Assembly (NCBI RefSeq): GCF_964036645.1 | Contig: NZ_OZ038525.1 | Span: 1,944,501-2,008,500, forward strand | Source of the DNA: Tenacibaculum sp. 190524A02b | GTDB taxonomy: Bacteria > Bacteroidota > Bacteroidia > Flavobacteriales > Flavobacteriaceae | Length of the DNA: 64,000 nucleotides | Reading direction: 5' to 3' | Part shown: positions 45,069 through 51,606 of the stretch, piece after piece | Layout of the letters: every line of letters begins with the position of its first letter | How positions within the stretch are numbered: the stretch's first letter is position 1 | Position numbers and translations under genes: made by a program | Notes under the pieces: model-generated | What the model was told of the DNA's origin: nothing | Databases searched by the model: none | What the model saw: the letters and a program-made list of their open reading frames with translations, nothing else

Positions 45069-45410
45069 GTGAAAAACAATAAGAACATACTAATGAAAAT
45101 TAACGCACTTTTCCTAGTGCTTATTTTTATGTTGCCTTCTATTGTTAAAGCTACTCATCATCATCATGAGGAAGATGTACACCATGATTGTCATAAAAAA
45201 ACAACACATCTTCATCAAAAAGCAGAAAGTGATTGTGAGGTTTGTTATTTTTCTCTTTCTTCATTTAATGGCTTCTCTGTAACCTTACCTGAATTTTCTA
45301 GAATTATAACAGTTGATAACAACATTAATAATTACATTAATACTAATACCACTTCAATAGTATTAACATTAAAAAGACTTAGAGCCCCACCTTACACTGT
45401 GTGTTCGTAA
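45069..45410 (+). CDS. Small exported His-rich protein
   Basis: The product has 113 residues from a GTG start (an ATG at 45093 is the alternative), with a signal peptide (ALFLVLIFMLPSIVKA) and then a metal-ligand-rich stretch (THHHHEEDVHHDCHKKTTHL) with a CEVC pair. The C-terminus RLRAPP recalls FQPP in the protein at 14907, and the two share plan rather than sequence. In this phylum such peptides often precede metal efflux or TonB receptor genes, but here only the structured elements at 45509-45876 follow. Periplasmic metal binding is inferred. Confidence 0.7.
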   Translation: MKNNKNILMKINALFLVLIFMLPSIVKATHHHHEEDVHHDCHKKTTHLHQKAESDCEVCYFSLSSFNGFSVTLPEFSRIITVDNNINNYINTNTTSIVLTLKRLRAPPYTVCS

Positions 45411-45508
45411 AAATTTTCTTTATTATATATACTTAATGATATAGTTATTTTATAACTGTATTATAATGTTTTAACTTTAAAAGCACTTTATTGTTTAAAC
45501 GCAAAACT

Positions 45509-45655
45509 AAAGGAACACAATTTGAAAAGCTTTATTTTAATCAACGGCTATTAAATTATAAAAAAGTAGAAGGTTTTATTAATAGCTATTACAATTAAGT
45601 TGGGTTTAATTAATTGATTTTATCGTTTATAGAGCGATTCGATTGATGTTCCTTT
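45509..45655. ncRNA. Structured 147-bp element, copy 1 (ncRNA or MITE-like)
   Basis: AAAGGAACA at the left end pairs with TGTTCCTTT at the right end. Past a one-base bulge the stem continues (CAATT and GAA against TTC and GATTG; about 17 pairs in all, 45509-45526 with 45638-45655). Inside are a hairpin with GCTATTA/TAATAGC and ATAAAA/TTTTAT around loop AAGTAGAAGG (45547-45586), and a second with CAATTAA/TTAATTG (45592-45616). The core 45547-45623 is nearly identical in copy 2. No ORF explains it. Transcription and strand are unknown. Confidence 0.6.
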
Positions 45656-45730
45656 TATATATTACCAAATTTAAGTAAATAATTACTATTTAAAAAGTTT
45701 GTTTTAAAACTTATTTATAATATTAAAAAT

Positions 45731-45876
45731 AAGGAACACGTTTAAAAAGCTTTATTTAATCAACATAGCTATTAAATTTATAAAAAAGTAGAAGGTTTTA
45801 TTAATAGCTATTACAATTAAGTTGGGTTTAATTAATTGATTTTATAGTTTGTAAAGTATATTAAACGTTGTTCCTT
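45731..45876. ncRNA. Structured 146-bp element, copy 2 (ncRNA or MITE-like)
   Basis: This has the same plan as copy 1, starting 222 bp further on. The core (45768-45845) differs from copy 1 by one inserted T, which falls in the unpaired bulge of the first hairpin. The closing stem has a different sequence beyond AAGGAACA (CGTTTAA against TTAAACG) but still pairs, with a one-base bulge in the same place (45731-45745 with 45861-45876). It ends six bases before the stop of the convergent glycosyltransferase gene. Apart from the two copies, the 472-bp gap 45411-45882 holds no gene. Confidence 0.6.
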
Positions 45877-45882
45877 TTCTTA

Positions 45883-47118
45883 TTACTTATTTTTTTCCTC
45901 TATCCATTTACTCATATATTTTGTGGCTTGCATTGTATGGTGTTGTAATAAATTACCTAAAAAATTATGTTGCCTATGCTTTTCTAACCTGCTATATAAA
46001 TCTTCAATAAAACTTATAAAAGGGGAACCTATAATTTCTTTATCATAAATTGAGTTAATAATAACAACTCCGTTTTGTTGAGCTTTAATCCAAGTAACTT
46101 TATTATTATATAGCTCAACTGCTTTTTCAGCCATCCTTTCAAAGTTCTCTTCTATTCCCCCATTCCAAGGTAGATTCCCATGCATTCCCTCTGCTCCAAC
46201 ATTTGTAGTAATACTAGGCGTTCCACAGATCATAGCTTCTGTTAATTTTCCTTTTATTCCCGCTCCAAATCTTAATGGCGCTAAAACAACCCTAGCCTCT
46301 TCCACTACTTTTTGTGCATTATTAACATAGCCTTTAAAGTGGAAACCTTCAGACGGTTTATGAAACTCTCTTACCTGTTGATTTTCGTAAGCTCCATATA
46401 CATGCAATTCAGCATCTGGGATTTTCTTTCTAATTAAACTCCACAAGTTTTGCTTCAATTGAATAACTGCATCCATATTTGGAGCATGTAAAAAATTCCC
46501 TATAAAAACAAAATTACTTCTTTGCTCAAAAGAATTCCATAGCTCAACCTGTGCATCCTCTATTTTATCTAAAAGAAAGGGTAAGTAGTACACTAAGTTT
46601 TTATCTATTTTAAAAACATTTTGTAATAATTGTATCTCATAAGAAGAAATAATTAGGCTAAGATCACAACGTAGAATTGAAGCTATTTCTCTTTTAGCTT
46701 CTGTAGATGCAAGTAAGGAGCTTTCCTCAAAAATCTCACCTTTTTTAAATTTTTGATGTCTCACTTTTCGTAAAAAATGTAAATCTTCTGTGTCTAGAAT
46801 TCGTAAAGCCTTTGGACAATACTCAGCTACTCTCCACCCAAACTGTTCTTCCATCATAAATCGATCAAAAAGAACTACCGTTGGACTTAACTCTTGTATA
46901 AAAATATCAAAAGAAGAATCATTTAACACTATAGAAACTTCATTTACCCCTAACTCAGATAAGTCAATAGCTTTCTCACTTTTCTGTGCTGGTGAGGCAA
47001 AAGTTACAGCATATTCGTTTTTTTTAAACAACTCTATTAATTGTAGCATTCTACTGCCTGCTGCAGAAGAATTGGGTTCAACCCAAACATAACCTATTAT
47101 TAAAATCTGTTTTTTCAA
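45883..47118 (-). CDS. Glycosyltransferase (GT4-like, GT-B fold)
   Basis: This 411-residue protein has a GT-B layout: the N-terminal domain begins QILIIGYVWVEPNSSAAGSR, and the C-terminal donor domain has RFGAGIKGKLTEAMICGTPS with the Glu-x7-type nucleotide-sugar site. The first residues are hydrophobic but belong to the first Rossmann strand, so it is cytoplasmic or peripherally membrane-bound. Donor and acceptor are unknown; surface polysaccharide or protein glycosylation is plausible. It starts two bases after the stop of the heme-binding gene, so the two are co-transcribed. Confidence 0.88.
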   Translation of the reverse strand: MKKQILIIGYVWVEPNSSAAGSRMLQLIELFKKNEYAVTFASPAQKSEKAIDLSELGVNEVSIVLNDSSFDIFIQELSPTVVLFDRFMMEEQFGWRVAEYCPKALRILDTEDLHFLRKVRHQKFKKGEIFEESSLLASTEAKREIASILRCDLSLIISSYEIQLLQNVFKIDKNLVYYLPFLLDKIEDAQVELWNSFEQRSNFVFIGNFLHAPNMDAVIQLKQNLWSLIRKKIPDAELHVYGAYENQQVREFHKPSEGFHFKGYVNNAQKVVEEARVVLAPLRFGAGIKGKLTEAMICGTPSITTNVGAEGMHGNLPWNGGIEENFERMAEKAVELYNNKVTWIKAQQNGVVIINSIYDKEIIGSPFISFIEDLYSRLEKHRQHNFLGNLLQHHTMQATKYMSKWIEEKNK

Positions 47119-47120
47119 TA

Positions 47121-47591
47121 CTAATTCTCTAACTGCTTTTTATAATTCCCTTCTGCTTCTTTTGCCCAAGCTACTATTAAATTAACCTCTTCTTCTGTTA
47201 ATTTAGCATCTCCATGAGTCAATGTGTATGATTTTAATGGCATATGTTTCTCTTCTACTTCTTCATAAATCTCTTCCATTTTATGCTCTTTTCTTTTTAA
47301 AGAGTAACTATTCCACGTATCAAAATTTAAGTGTTCTTTTCCTTCTTCAATATGGTGTGCCATCCAAAAATTTACAGGTGTTATTTTACTATACCAAGGA
47401 TATTGTGTTTTATTAGTATGACAATCAAAACATGCCTTGGTAAGTATTTCCTTTACGTTTTCAGATGCTTTTGTTTGTACTAAAAACTCATCTACTTCTA
47501 CATAGCCTTTTTCATTTTGTTTAGGCTGAAAAAACTGACTAATTATTAATACAACTAACACAACACCTGCTACTCTTTTTATTGTTTTCAT
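47121..47591 (-). CDS. Heme-binding domain protein (CxxCH, cytochrome c-like)
   Basis: This 156-residue protein has an N-terminal membrane anchor or signal segment (RVAGVVLVVLIISQFF) and one c-type heme motif, CFDCH, followed by TNKTQYPWYSKITPVNFW, a signature of the Bacteroidota haem_bd family. It should be attached to the periplasmic face and bind one heme. The role is probably electron transfer or heme handling; the partner is not evident. It is upstream of the glycosyltransferase on the same transcript. Confidence 0.9.
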   Translation of the reverse strand: MKTIKRVAGVVLVVLIISQFFQPKQNEKGYVEVDEFLVQTKASENVKEILTKACFDCHTNKTQYPWYSKITPVNFWMAHHIEEGKEHLNFDTWNSYSLKRKEHKMEEIYEEVEEKHMPLKSYTLTHGDAKLTEEEVNLIVAWAKEAEGNYKKQLEN

Positions 47592-47660
47592 TACGTTATA
47601 ATTTTAAAATGCTAAAAATAGTAATTCTTTAGTTGTAAGGTATAATATCACAAATAATTG

Positions 47661-47668
47661 TACATTTG
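47661..47668 (+). promoter_or_regulatory. -7 box of lpd
   Basis: TACATTTG fits TAnnTTTG and lies 58 bases before the lpd ATG. It is embedded in the near-palindrome TGTACATTTGTACA. No TTG stands at the ideal -33 distance. Confidence 0.5.
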
Positions 47669-47725
47669 TACACCTAAAAAAGAACTAAATAATTTAAGCT
47701 TATTAGCTTTAAAAAATAAACAACA

Positions 47726-49126
47726 ATGAAATACGATGTAATCGTTATTGGTTCTGGTCCTGGTGGGTATATAGCTGCCATTAGAGCCGCTCAATTAGGA
47801 AAAAAAGTAGCTATTATAGAAAAGTATGCTACATTAGGAGGTACCTGTTTAAATGTTGGATGTATTCCTTCAAAAGCTTTATTAGATTCATCTCATCATT
47901 ATTACGATGCGGTACATCATTTTGAAGAGCATGGAATTTCAGTTGAAAAACCTTCTTTTGATTTTGGAAAAATGGTAGCTCGTAAAGCAAATGTTGTAGA
48001 AACAACAACTGGAGGTATTAAATACTTAATGGATAAAAATAATATTGAGGTTTACGAAGGATTAGGTTCTTTTGAAGATGCTACTCATGTTAAAATATCT
48101 AAAAATGATGGTTCTTCTGAAGTAATTGAAGGTACTGATATTATTATTGCTACTGGATCTAAACCTTCTACATTACCTTTTATTTCTATTGATAAAGAAC
48201 GTGTGATTACTTCTACTGAAGCTTTAAAACTTAAAGAAGTACCTAAGCACTTATTAGTGATTGGTGGTGGAGTTATTGGTTTAGAATTAGGTTCTGTATA
48301 CAAACGTTTAGGGGCTAATGTTACAGTTATTGAGTATGCTCCAACCATTACACCTACAATGGATAAAGATGTTTCTAAAGAACTAACCAAAGTTTTAAAG
48401 AAACAAGGTATGAAATTCAATGTTAGTCATGGTGTTACTTCTGTTGAAAGAAATGGTGATGAAGTAATAGTTAAAGCTACTAATAAAAAAGGAGAAGAAG
48501 TAACCTTCACAGGAGATTATTGTTTAGTTTCTGTAGGTCGTCGTCCCTATACAGATGGATTGGCTTTAGATAAAGCGGGTGTTAAAGTTAGTGAAAGAGG
48601 ACAAATTGATGTTAATGACCATTTACAAACTAACGTTAGTAATATATATGCTATTGGTGATGTTGTTCGTGGTGCTATGTTAGCTCACAAAGCAGAAGAA
48701 GAAGGTGTTGTTGTTGCCGAATATTTAGCCGGTCAAAAACCTCATATAGATTATAACTTAATTCCTGGTATTGTATATACTTGGCCTGAAGTTGCTGCTG
48801 TTGGTAAAACAGAACAAGAATTAAAAGACGCTGGGGTTGATTATAAAGCTGGTAAATTTTCAATGCGTGCTTTAGGTAGATCTAGAGCAAGTGGTGATAT
48901 TGATGGTTTTGTAAAGGTTTTAGCTGATAAAAATACGGATGAAGTATTAGGTGTTCATATGGTAGGTGCACGTGTTGCTGACTTAATTATGGAAGCTGCC
49001 GTTGCAATGGAATATAGAGCATCTGCTGAAGATTTAGCTCGTATTTGTCACGGGCACCCAACTTATTCGGAAGCTGTAAAAGAAGCAGCTAAAGCCGCAT
49101 GGGATGGGCAACCTTTAAATGCTTAA
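47726..49126 (+). CDS. lpd: Dihydrolipoyl dehydrogenase
   Basis: This 466-residue flavoprotein regenerates lipoamide in 2-oxoacid dehydrogenase complexes. It has the FAD-binding VIGSGPGGYIAAIRAAQLGK, the redox disulfide in GGTCLNVGCIPSK, the NAD site VIGGGVIGLELGSVY, and the C-terminal HGHPTYSEAVKEAA with the catalytic His-Glu. No E1 or E2 gene is nearby, so it likely serves several complexes. A strong terminator follows 27 bases after the stop. Confidence 0.98.
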   Translation: MKYDVIVIGSGPGGYIAAIRAAQLGKKVAIIEKYATLGGTCLNVGCIPSKALLDSSHHYYDAVHHFEEHGISVEKPSFDFGKMVARKANVVETTTGGIKYLMDKNNIEVYEGLGSFEDATHVKISKNDGSSEVIEGTDIIIATGSKPSTLPFISIDKERVITSTEALKLKEVPKHLLVIGGGVIGLELGSVYKRLGANVTVIEYAPTITPTMDKDVSKELTKVLKKQGMKFNVSHGVTSVERNGDEVIVKATNKKGEEVTFTGDYCLVSVGRRPYTDGLALDKAGVKVSERGQIDVNDHLQTNVSNIYAIGDVVRGAMLAHKAEEEGVVVAEYLAGQKPHIDYNLIPGIVYTWPEVAAVGKTEQELKDAGVDYKAGKFSMRALGRSRASGDIDGFVKVLADKNTDEVLGVHMVGARVADLIMEAAVAMEYRASAEDLARICHGHPTYSEAVKEAAKAAWDGQPLNA

Positions 49127-49153
49127 TTTAAAATACTACAATTATAAAACACG

Positions 49154-49184
49154 AAAACTGTCTAAAAATTAGACAGTTTTTTTT
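49154..49184 (+). terminator. Intrinsic terminator of lpd
   Basis: AAAACTGTCT and AGACAGTTTT form a 10-bp stem (12 with A-T pairs towards the loop), followed by a run of T. Confidence 0.92.
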
Positions 49185-49280
49185 ATAAATATTGTGACTT
49201 TTTAACTTTTAATGTTTCCTATTTATAGACATTAGTTATTTTTTATTTAGGAAAGAAGAAAAAGTAACTTTTATTATCTA

Positions 49281-49314
49281 GGTTCTCTTAATTAATTGAG
49301 AGCCTTTTTATTTT
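49281..49314 (+). terminator. Terminator-like hairpin with no upstream gene (1)
   Basis: GGTTCTC (49281-49287) pairs with GAGAGCC (49298-49304) across an AT-rich loop, then TTTTTATTTTT follows. Nothing coding lies between it and the lpd terminator, so it may end a small RNA. Confidence 0.75.
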
Positions 49315-49443
49315 TATAATAACAAAAGCTATATCAGTTTATGTTTAAATGATATAATTACTCTAACAAAGCACTACTAAGCTTAAAAAACATCTAAACT
49401 TTTTCTAATTTTATCTACCTAACTCAAAATTCATTAATAAAAT

Positions 49444-49482
49444 AAGATACTTTTACATTATACTTATTAAAGTATTCTTTTT
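49444..49482 (+). terminator. Terminator-like hairpin with no upstream gene (2)
   Basis: AAGATACTTT (49444-49453) pairs with AAAGTATTCTT (49469-49479) with one bulge, followed by TTT. It shares AAGTATTCTT with the next hairpin. Confidence 0.6.
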
Positions 49483-49513
49483 CATTTTTTATATAAGCTA
49501 AAATTAGTTTGAT

Positions 49514-49549
49514 AAGAAGTATTCTTAAGTTGGAGAATACTTCTTTTTT
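49514..49549 (+). terminator. Terminator-like hairpin with no upstream gene (3)
   Basis: AAGAAGTATTCT and AGAATACTTCTT form a perfect 12-bp stem with loop TAAGTTGG, followed by TTTT. It lies 110 bases before the HTH gene at 49660. The whole gap 49127-49659 otherwise contains no gene. Confidence 0.8.
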
Positions 49550-49585
49550 GTACTTAAACAACTATTATTTCATCTTAAAAATCAA

Positions 49586-49593
49586 TATATTTG
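49586..49593 (+). promoter_or_regulatory. -7 box upstream of the degenerate HTH gene
   Basis: TATATTTG fits TAnnTTTG and lies 66 bases before the ATG at 49660. The -33 TTG is not present at N19. Confidence 0.45.
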
Positions 49594-49659
49594 TTAGAAG
49601 TAGATATGCTAATATCTTAAAAATAGATATTCCCCTTTCAAGTATTTTTACCTAACATC

Positions 49660-50073
49660 ATGATTATACATAGAATTAAAGAATTTATAGTATTTAAAAA
49701 CATCTCAGTCACAGATTTTGAAATAAGTATTGGTGATTTTAATGAAGTAATAAGTCATTCAATAGATAACAATATTGAAATTCATAGTGAATTATTACTA
49801 AAGATTACAAAAACATATTCAGACTTAAATATTTCTTGGCTAATTACTGGGAATGGCACTATGCTAAAAGATGCTAATATTGACGATTTAGAATCTATAA
49901 GTATTGAAAGTATTTTAGATTACATTTTAGCCAATGCTGATAAGTTTAGAGATGAACCTAAAATAGAGGCTATTGTTTCATTATTTTCAAACTTTGAACA
50001 ACAAAAGAAACTTCAAAGCATGTATGAAAAAATTGACAAATATGAAAAACTAATTGATAATAAACTAAAGTAA
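49660..50073 (+). CDS. Degenerate helix-turn-helix (XRE/phage-repressor-like) protein
   Basis: This 137-residue cytoplasmic protein has an N-terminal ~65 residues that follow the layout of flavobacterial XRE-type regulators, including the tell-tale end LNISWLITGNGTMLKD. The helix-turn-helix core is unusual (VTDFEISIGDFNEVISHSI). The C-terminal half is helical (FSNFEQQKKLQSMYEKIDKY, then EKLIDNKLK) and probably dimerises. It may control the convergent cassette whose last gene overlaps its 3' end by nine bases. No other phage-like genes are nearby. Confidence 0.65.
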   Translation: MIIHRIKEFIVFKNISVTDFEISIGDFNEVISHSIDNNIEIHSELLLKITKTYSDLNISWLITGNGTMLKDANIDDLESISIESILDYILANADKFRDEPKIEAIVSLFSNFEQQKKLQSMYEKIDKYEKLIDNKLK

Positions 50074-50277
50074 TAATGGTTTATTAGTGGTTTTATTTAA
50101 AAACTGACTCATTTTTTTTTCTAACTCATTTCTCAATACTAACGTTTTTTCTTCTTCTTCTATTACTTTTTGAGCAATTTCTATAATTGTCATTTTCTCT
50201 CTATTCTTAACCTGATCTGGCGTTGAATATGTTTTTCTTTTAAAAAAAATCTCTAGAAGTTTTATCATTTTTTTCAT
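50065..50277 (-). CDS. Small hypothetical protein (70 aa)
   Basis: This 70-residue, Lys/Glu-rich, mostly helical protein (MTIIEIAQKVIEEEEKTLVL) has no signal peptide and no family I recognise. It starts six bases after the stop of the membrane-protein gene and is probably the last gene of that cassette. Its final nine bases overlap the end of the convergent HTH gene. Confidence 0.6.
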   Translation of the reverse strand: MKKMIKLLEIFFKRKTYSTPDQVKNREKMTIIEIAQKVIEEEEKTLVLRNELEKKMSQFLNKTTNKPLLL

Positions 50278-50283
50278 AGCTCT

Positions 50284-51078
50284 TTAAATATTGTTTAAGG
50301 TTACTAGTATATCTTTATCAAAAGCATTTGTATTATCTTCTACACTCTCATTACTATTCAACGCTCTATCATTTCTTTCAGAATACAATGCTTTAATAGC
50401 TATTTTAGGATAATGTATTGTTTTAATTCTATCTATTAATGACAGTTGCTTTAATATAATATCATCTTTATAAGTATAATTTTTAACTAAAAAATAGACG
50501 AAAAAGGTTGATAAAATTGCACATAGTAAAATAAATGCCACATAACTATTCTGTGAGAAATCTTTTTGAGTAAAGAAAAATAAGTGTATTAACCAGAAAA
50601 AAGATACTGCTATTCCTGTTAATGACAGGAATTGAAATTTATAGGCACTCCCTTTTACAATATCATCATACAATGACTTACAACTGAAAAATAATAATGC
50701 AGTTACCAAACCAAAAATGAATAACCAAAAATGAAAGCTACTTCTACCTCTAAACGAATGCTCTATTACTAGTTTTCTTTTTTTATCATTATAATTTTTC
50801 AATTTTATTTTTGATTCTTTATAATGATTTTTATAATCTTTTAATAACTTATTTGACAATAAAAGCATAGATTTATTATCCTTTATAGATTTTACTTTTT
50901 CGTTAAATTCATTAAGTAATTCAATAGTTTTTGAATCTCTTTCTTTTAATATAAGCTTATGTGTTTTTTTATGAGCCAAATACTCATCTGATACGGAAGA
51001 AAAAAAAATATGAAAAATAGACATAGCAACTATAAGAAAAGAAGCTACGCCTAAAACCATAGGTCTCAATTTAACTTT
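50284..51078 (-). CDS. Four-helix membrane protein with periplasmic coiled coil
   Basis: From ATG 51078 the product has 264 residues. A transmembrane helix comes first (VLGVASFLIVAMSIFHIFF), then a long charged coiled coil (about residues 33-100), then three helices (FHFWLFIFGLVTALLFF; SLTGIAVSFFWLIHLFFF; YVAFILLCAILSTFFVYFLV) and a ~65-residue cytoplasmic tail. An upstream in-frame ATG at 51150 is rejected because those codons overlap the lipoprotein gene in another frame. The preferred ATG overlaps the lipoprotein stop by eight bases, which suggests coupling. I do not recognise the family. Confidence 0.68.
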   Translation of the reverse strand, partial: KVKLRPMVLGVASFLIVAMSIFHIFFSSVSDEYLAHKKTHKLILKERDSKTIELLNEFNEKVKSIKDNKSMLLLSNKLLKDYKNHYKESKIKLKNYNDKKRKLVIEHSFRGRSSFHFWLFIFGLVTALLFFSCKSLYDDIVKGSAYKFQFLSLTGIAVSFFWLIHLFFFTQKDFSQNSYVAFILLCAILSTFFVYFLVKNYTYKDDIILKQLSLIDRIKTIHYPKIAIKALYSERNDRALNSNESVEDNTNAFDKDILVTLNNI

Positions 51079-51241
51079 CATCATCATCTTCTGTGTCAAG
51101 GACGCCGTTGTCTGAAGGGTCAACAAGTCTGTTTCTTTTTTGTAATTCATTTTGTTTAATTTCTTCTAATGTGTTATCAGTACAACTAACACTTACAACT
51201 AAACTAAAAACAACTAAAAAAAATAATACTGTTTTTTTCAT
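51071..51241 (-). CDS. Small lipoprotein (56 aa)
   Basis: A 56-codon gene reads MKKTVLFFLVVFSLVVSVSC at its start, a lipoprotein signal peptide with lipobox SVSC (Cys20). A short polar mature part of 37 residues is followed by an acidic end (LDTEDDDES). It is the first gene of the cassette and overlaps the membrane-protein gene by eight bases. The mature peptide would be membrane-anchored in the periplasm or on the surface. No family recognised. Confidence 0.72.
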   Translation of the reverse strand: MKKTVLFFLVVFSLVVSVSCTDNTLEEIKQNELQKRNRLVDPSDNGVLDTEDDDES

Positions 51242-51390
51242 ATTTACTCTATAATTTTAAATTAATTACTTGAGTAAATATAAAAGTATTTATAAGTTTA
51301 TAGCAACTTATTACAATTGATTAATAGTTAGTTAAGTTTGTTCAGCACCACCAAACTTAAAACCTTTTTTATAAAAAAAAAATACCTAAT

Positions 51391-51445
51391 ACCCCTAGTT
51401 CACAACTAAGGGTTTACCCTTAGCAACTTACTCAACACCCCTTAG
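51391..51445 (+). promoter_or_regulatory. Cluster of ACCC(C)TTAG half-sites upstream of lipase
   Basis: ACCCCTAGTT (51391-51400) and AACTAAGGGT (51404-51413) form an inverted repeat with one mismatch. CTAAGGGT-TT-ACCCTTAG (51406-51423) is a perfect one overlapping it, and ACCCCTTAG (51437-51445) repeats the half-site 21 bp on. They lie about 160-215 bases before the lipase ATG, in a 365-bp gene-free gap (51242-51606) that is otherwise plain AT-rich sequence. An operator for the lipase gene is the likely role. Confidence 0.6.
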
Positions 51446-51606
51446 AATACTCTTTATTTATATTTAAGAATCTATTCCTGAACAAAAAACTAACCAACTA
51501 AAAAACAACAAACTACATATAAACATTTCAAAAAAGTAACTTATACTTATTTTTAACACTATTATTTTACATATATTTAAATTAATTAACATTAATCCCT
51601 TCAAAA

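Noticed and set aside
50284..51150. Longer form of the membrane protein starting at 51150
   Set aside because: The extra 24 codons overlap the lipoprotein gene in another frame and precede the natural hydrophobic start; ATG 51078 fits a short coupled overlap.
49660..51241. Prophage or phage remnant
   Set aside because: Only a repressor-like N-terminus suggests it; there are no integrase, structural or lysis genes nearby.
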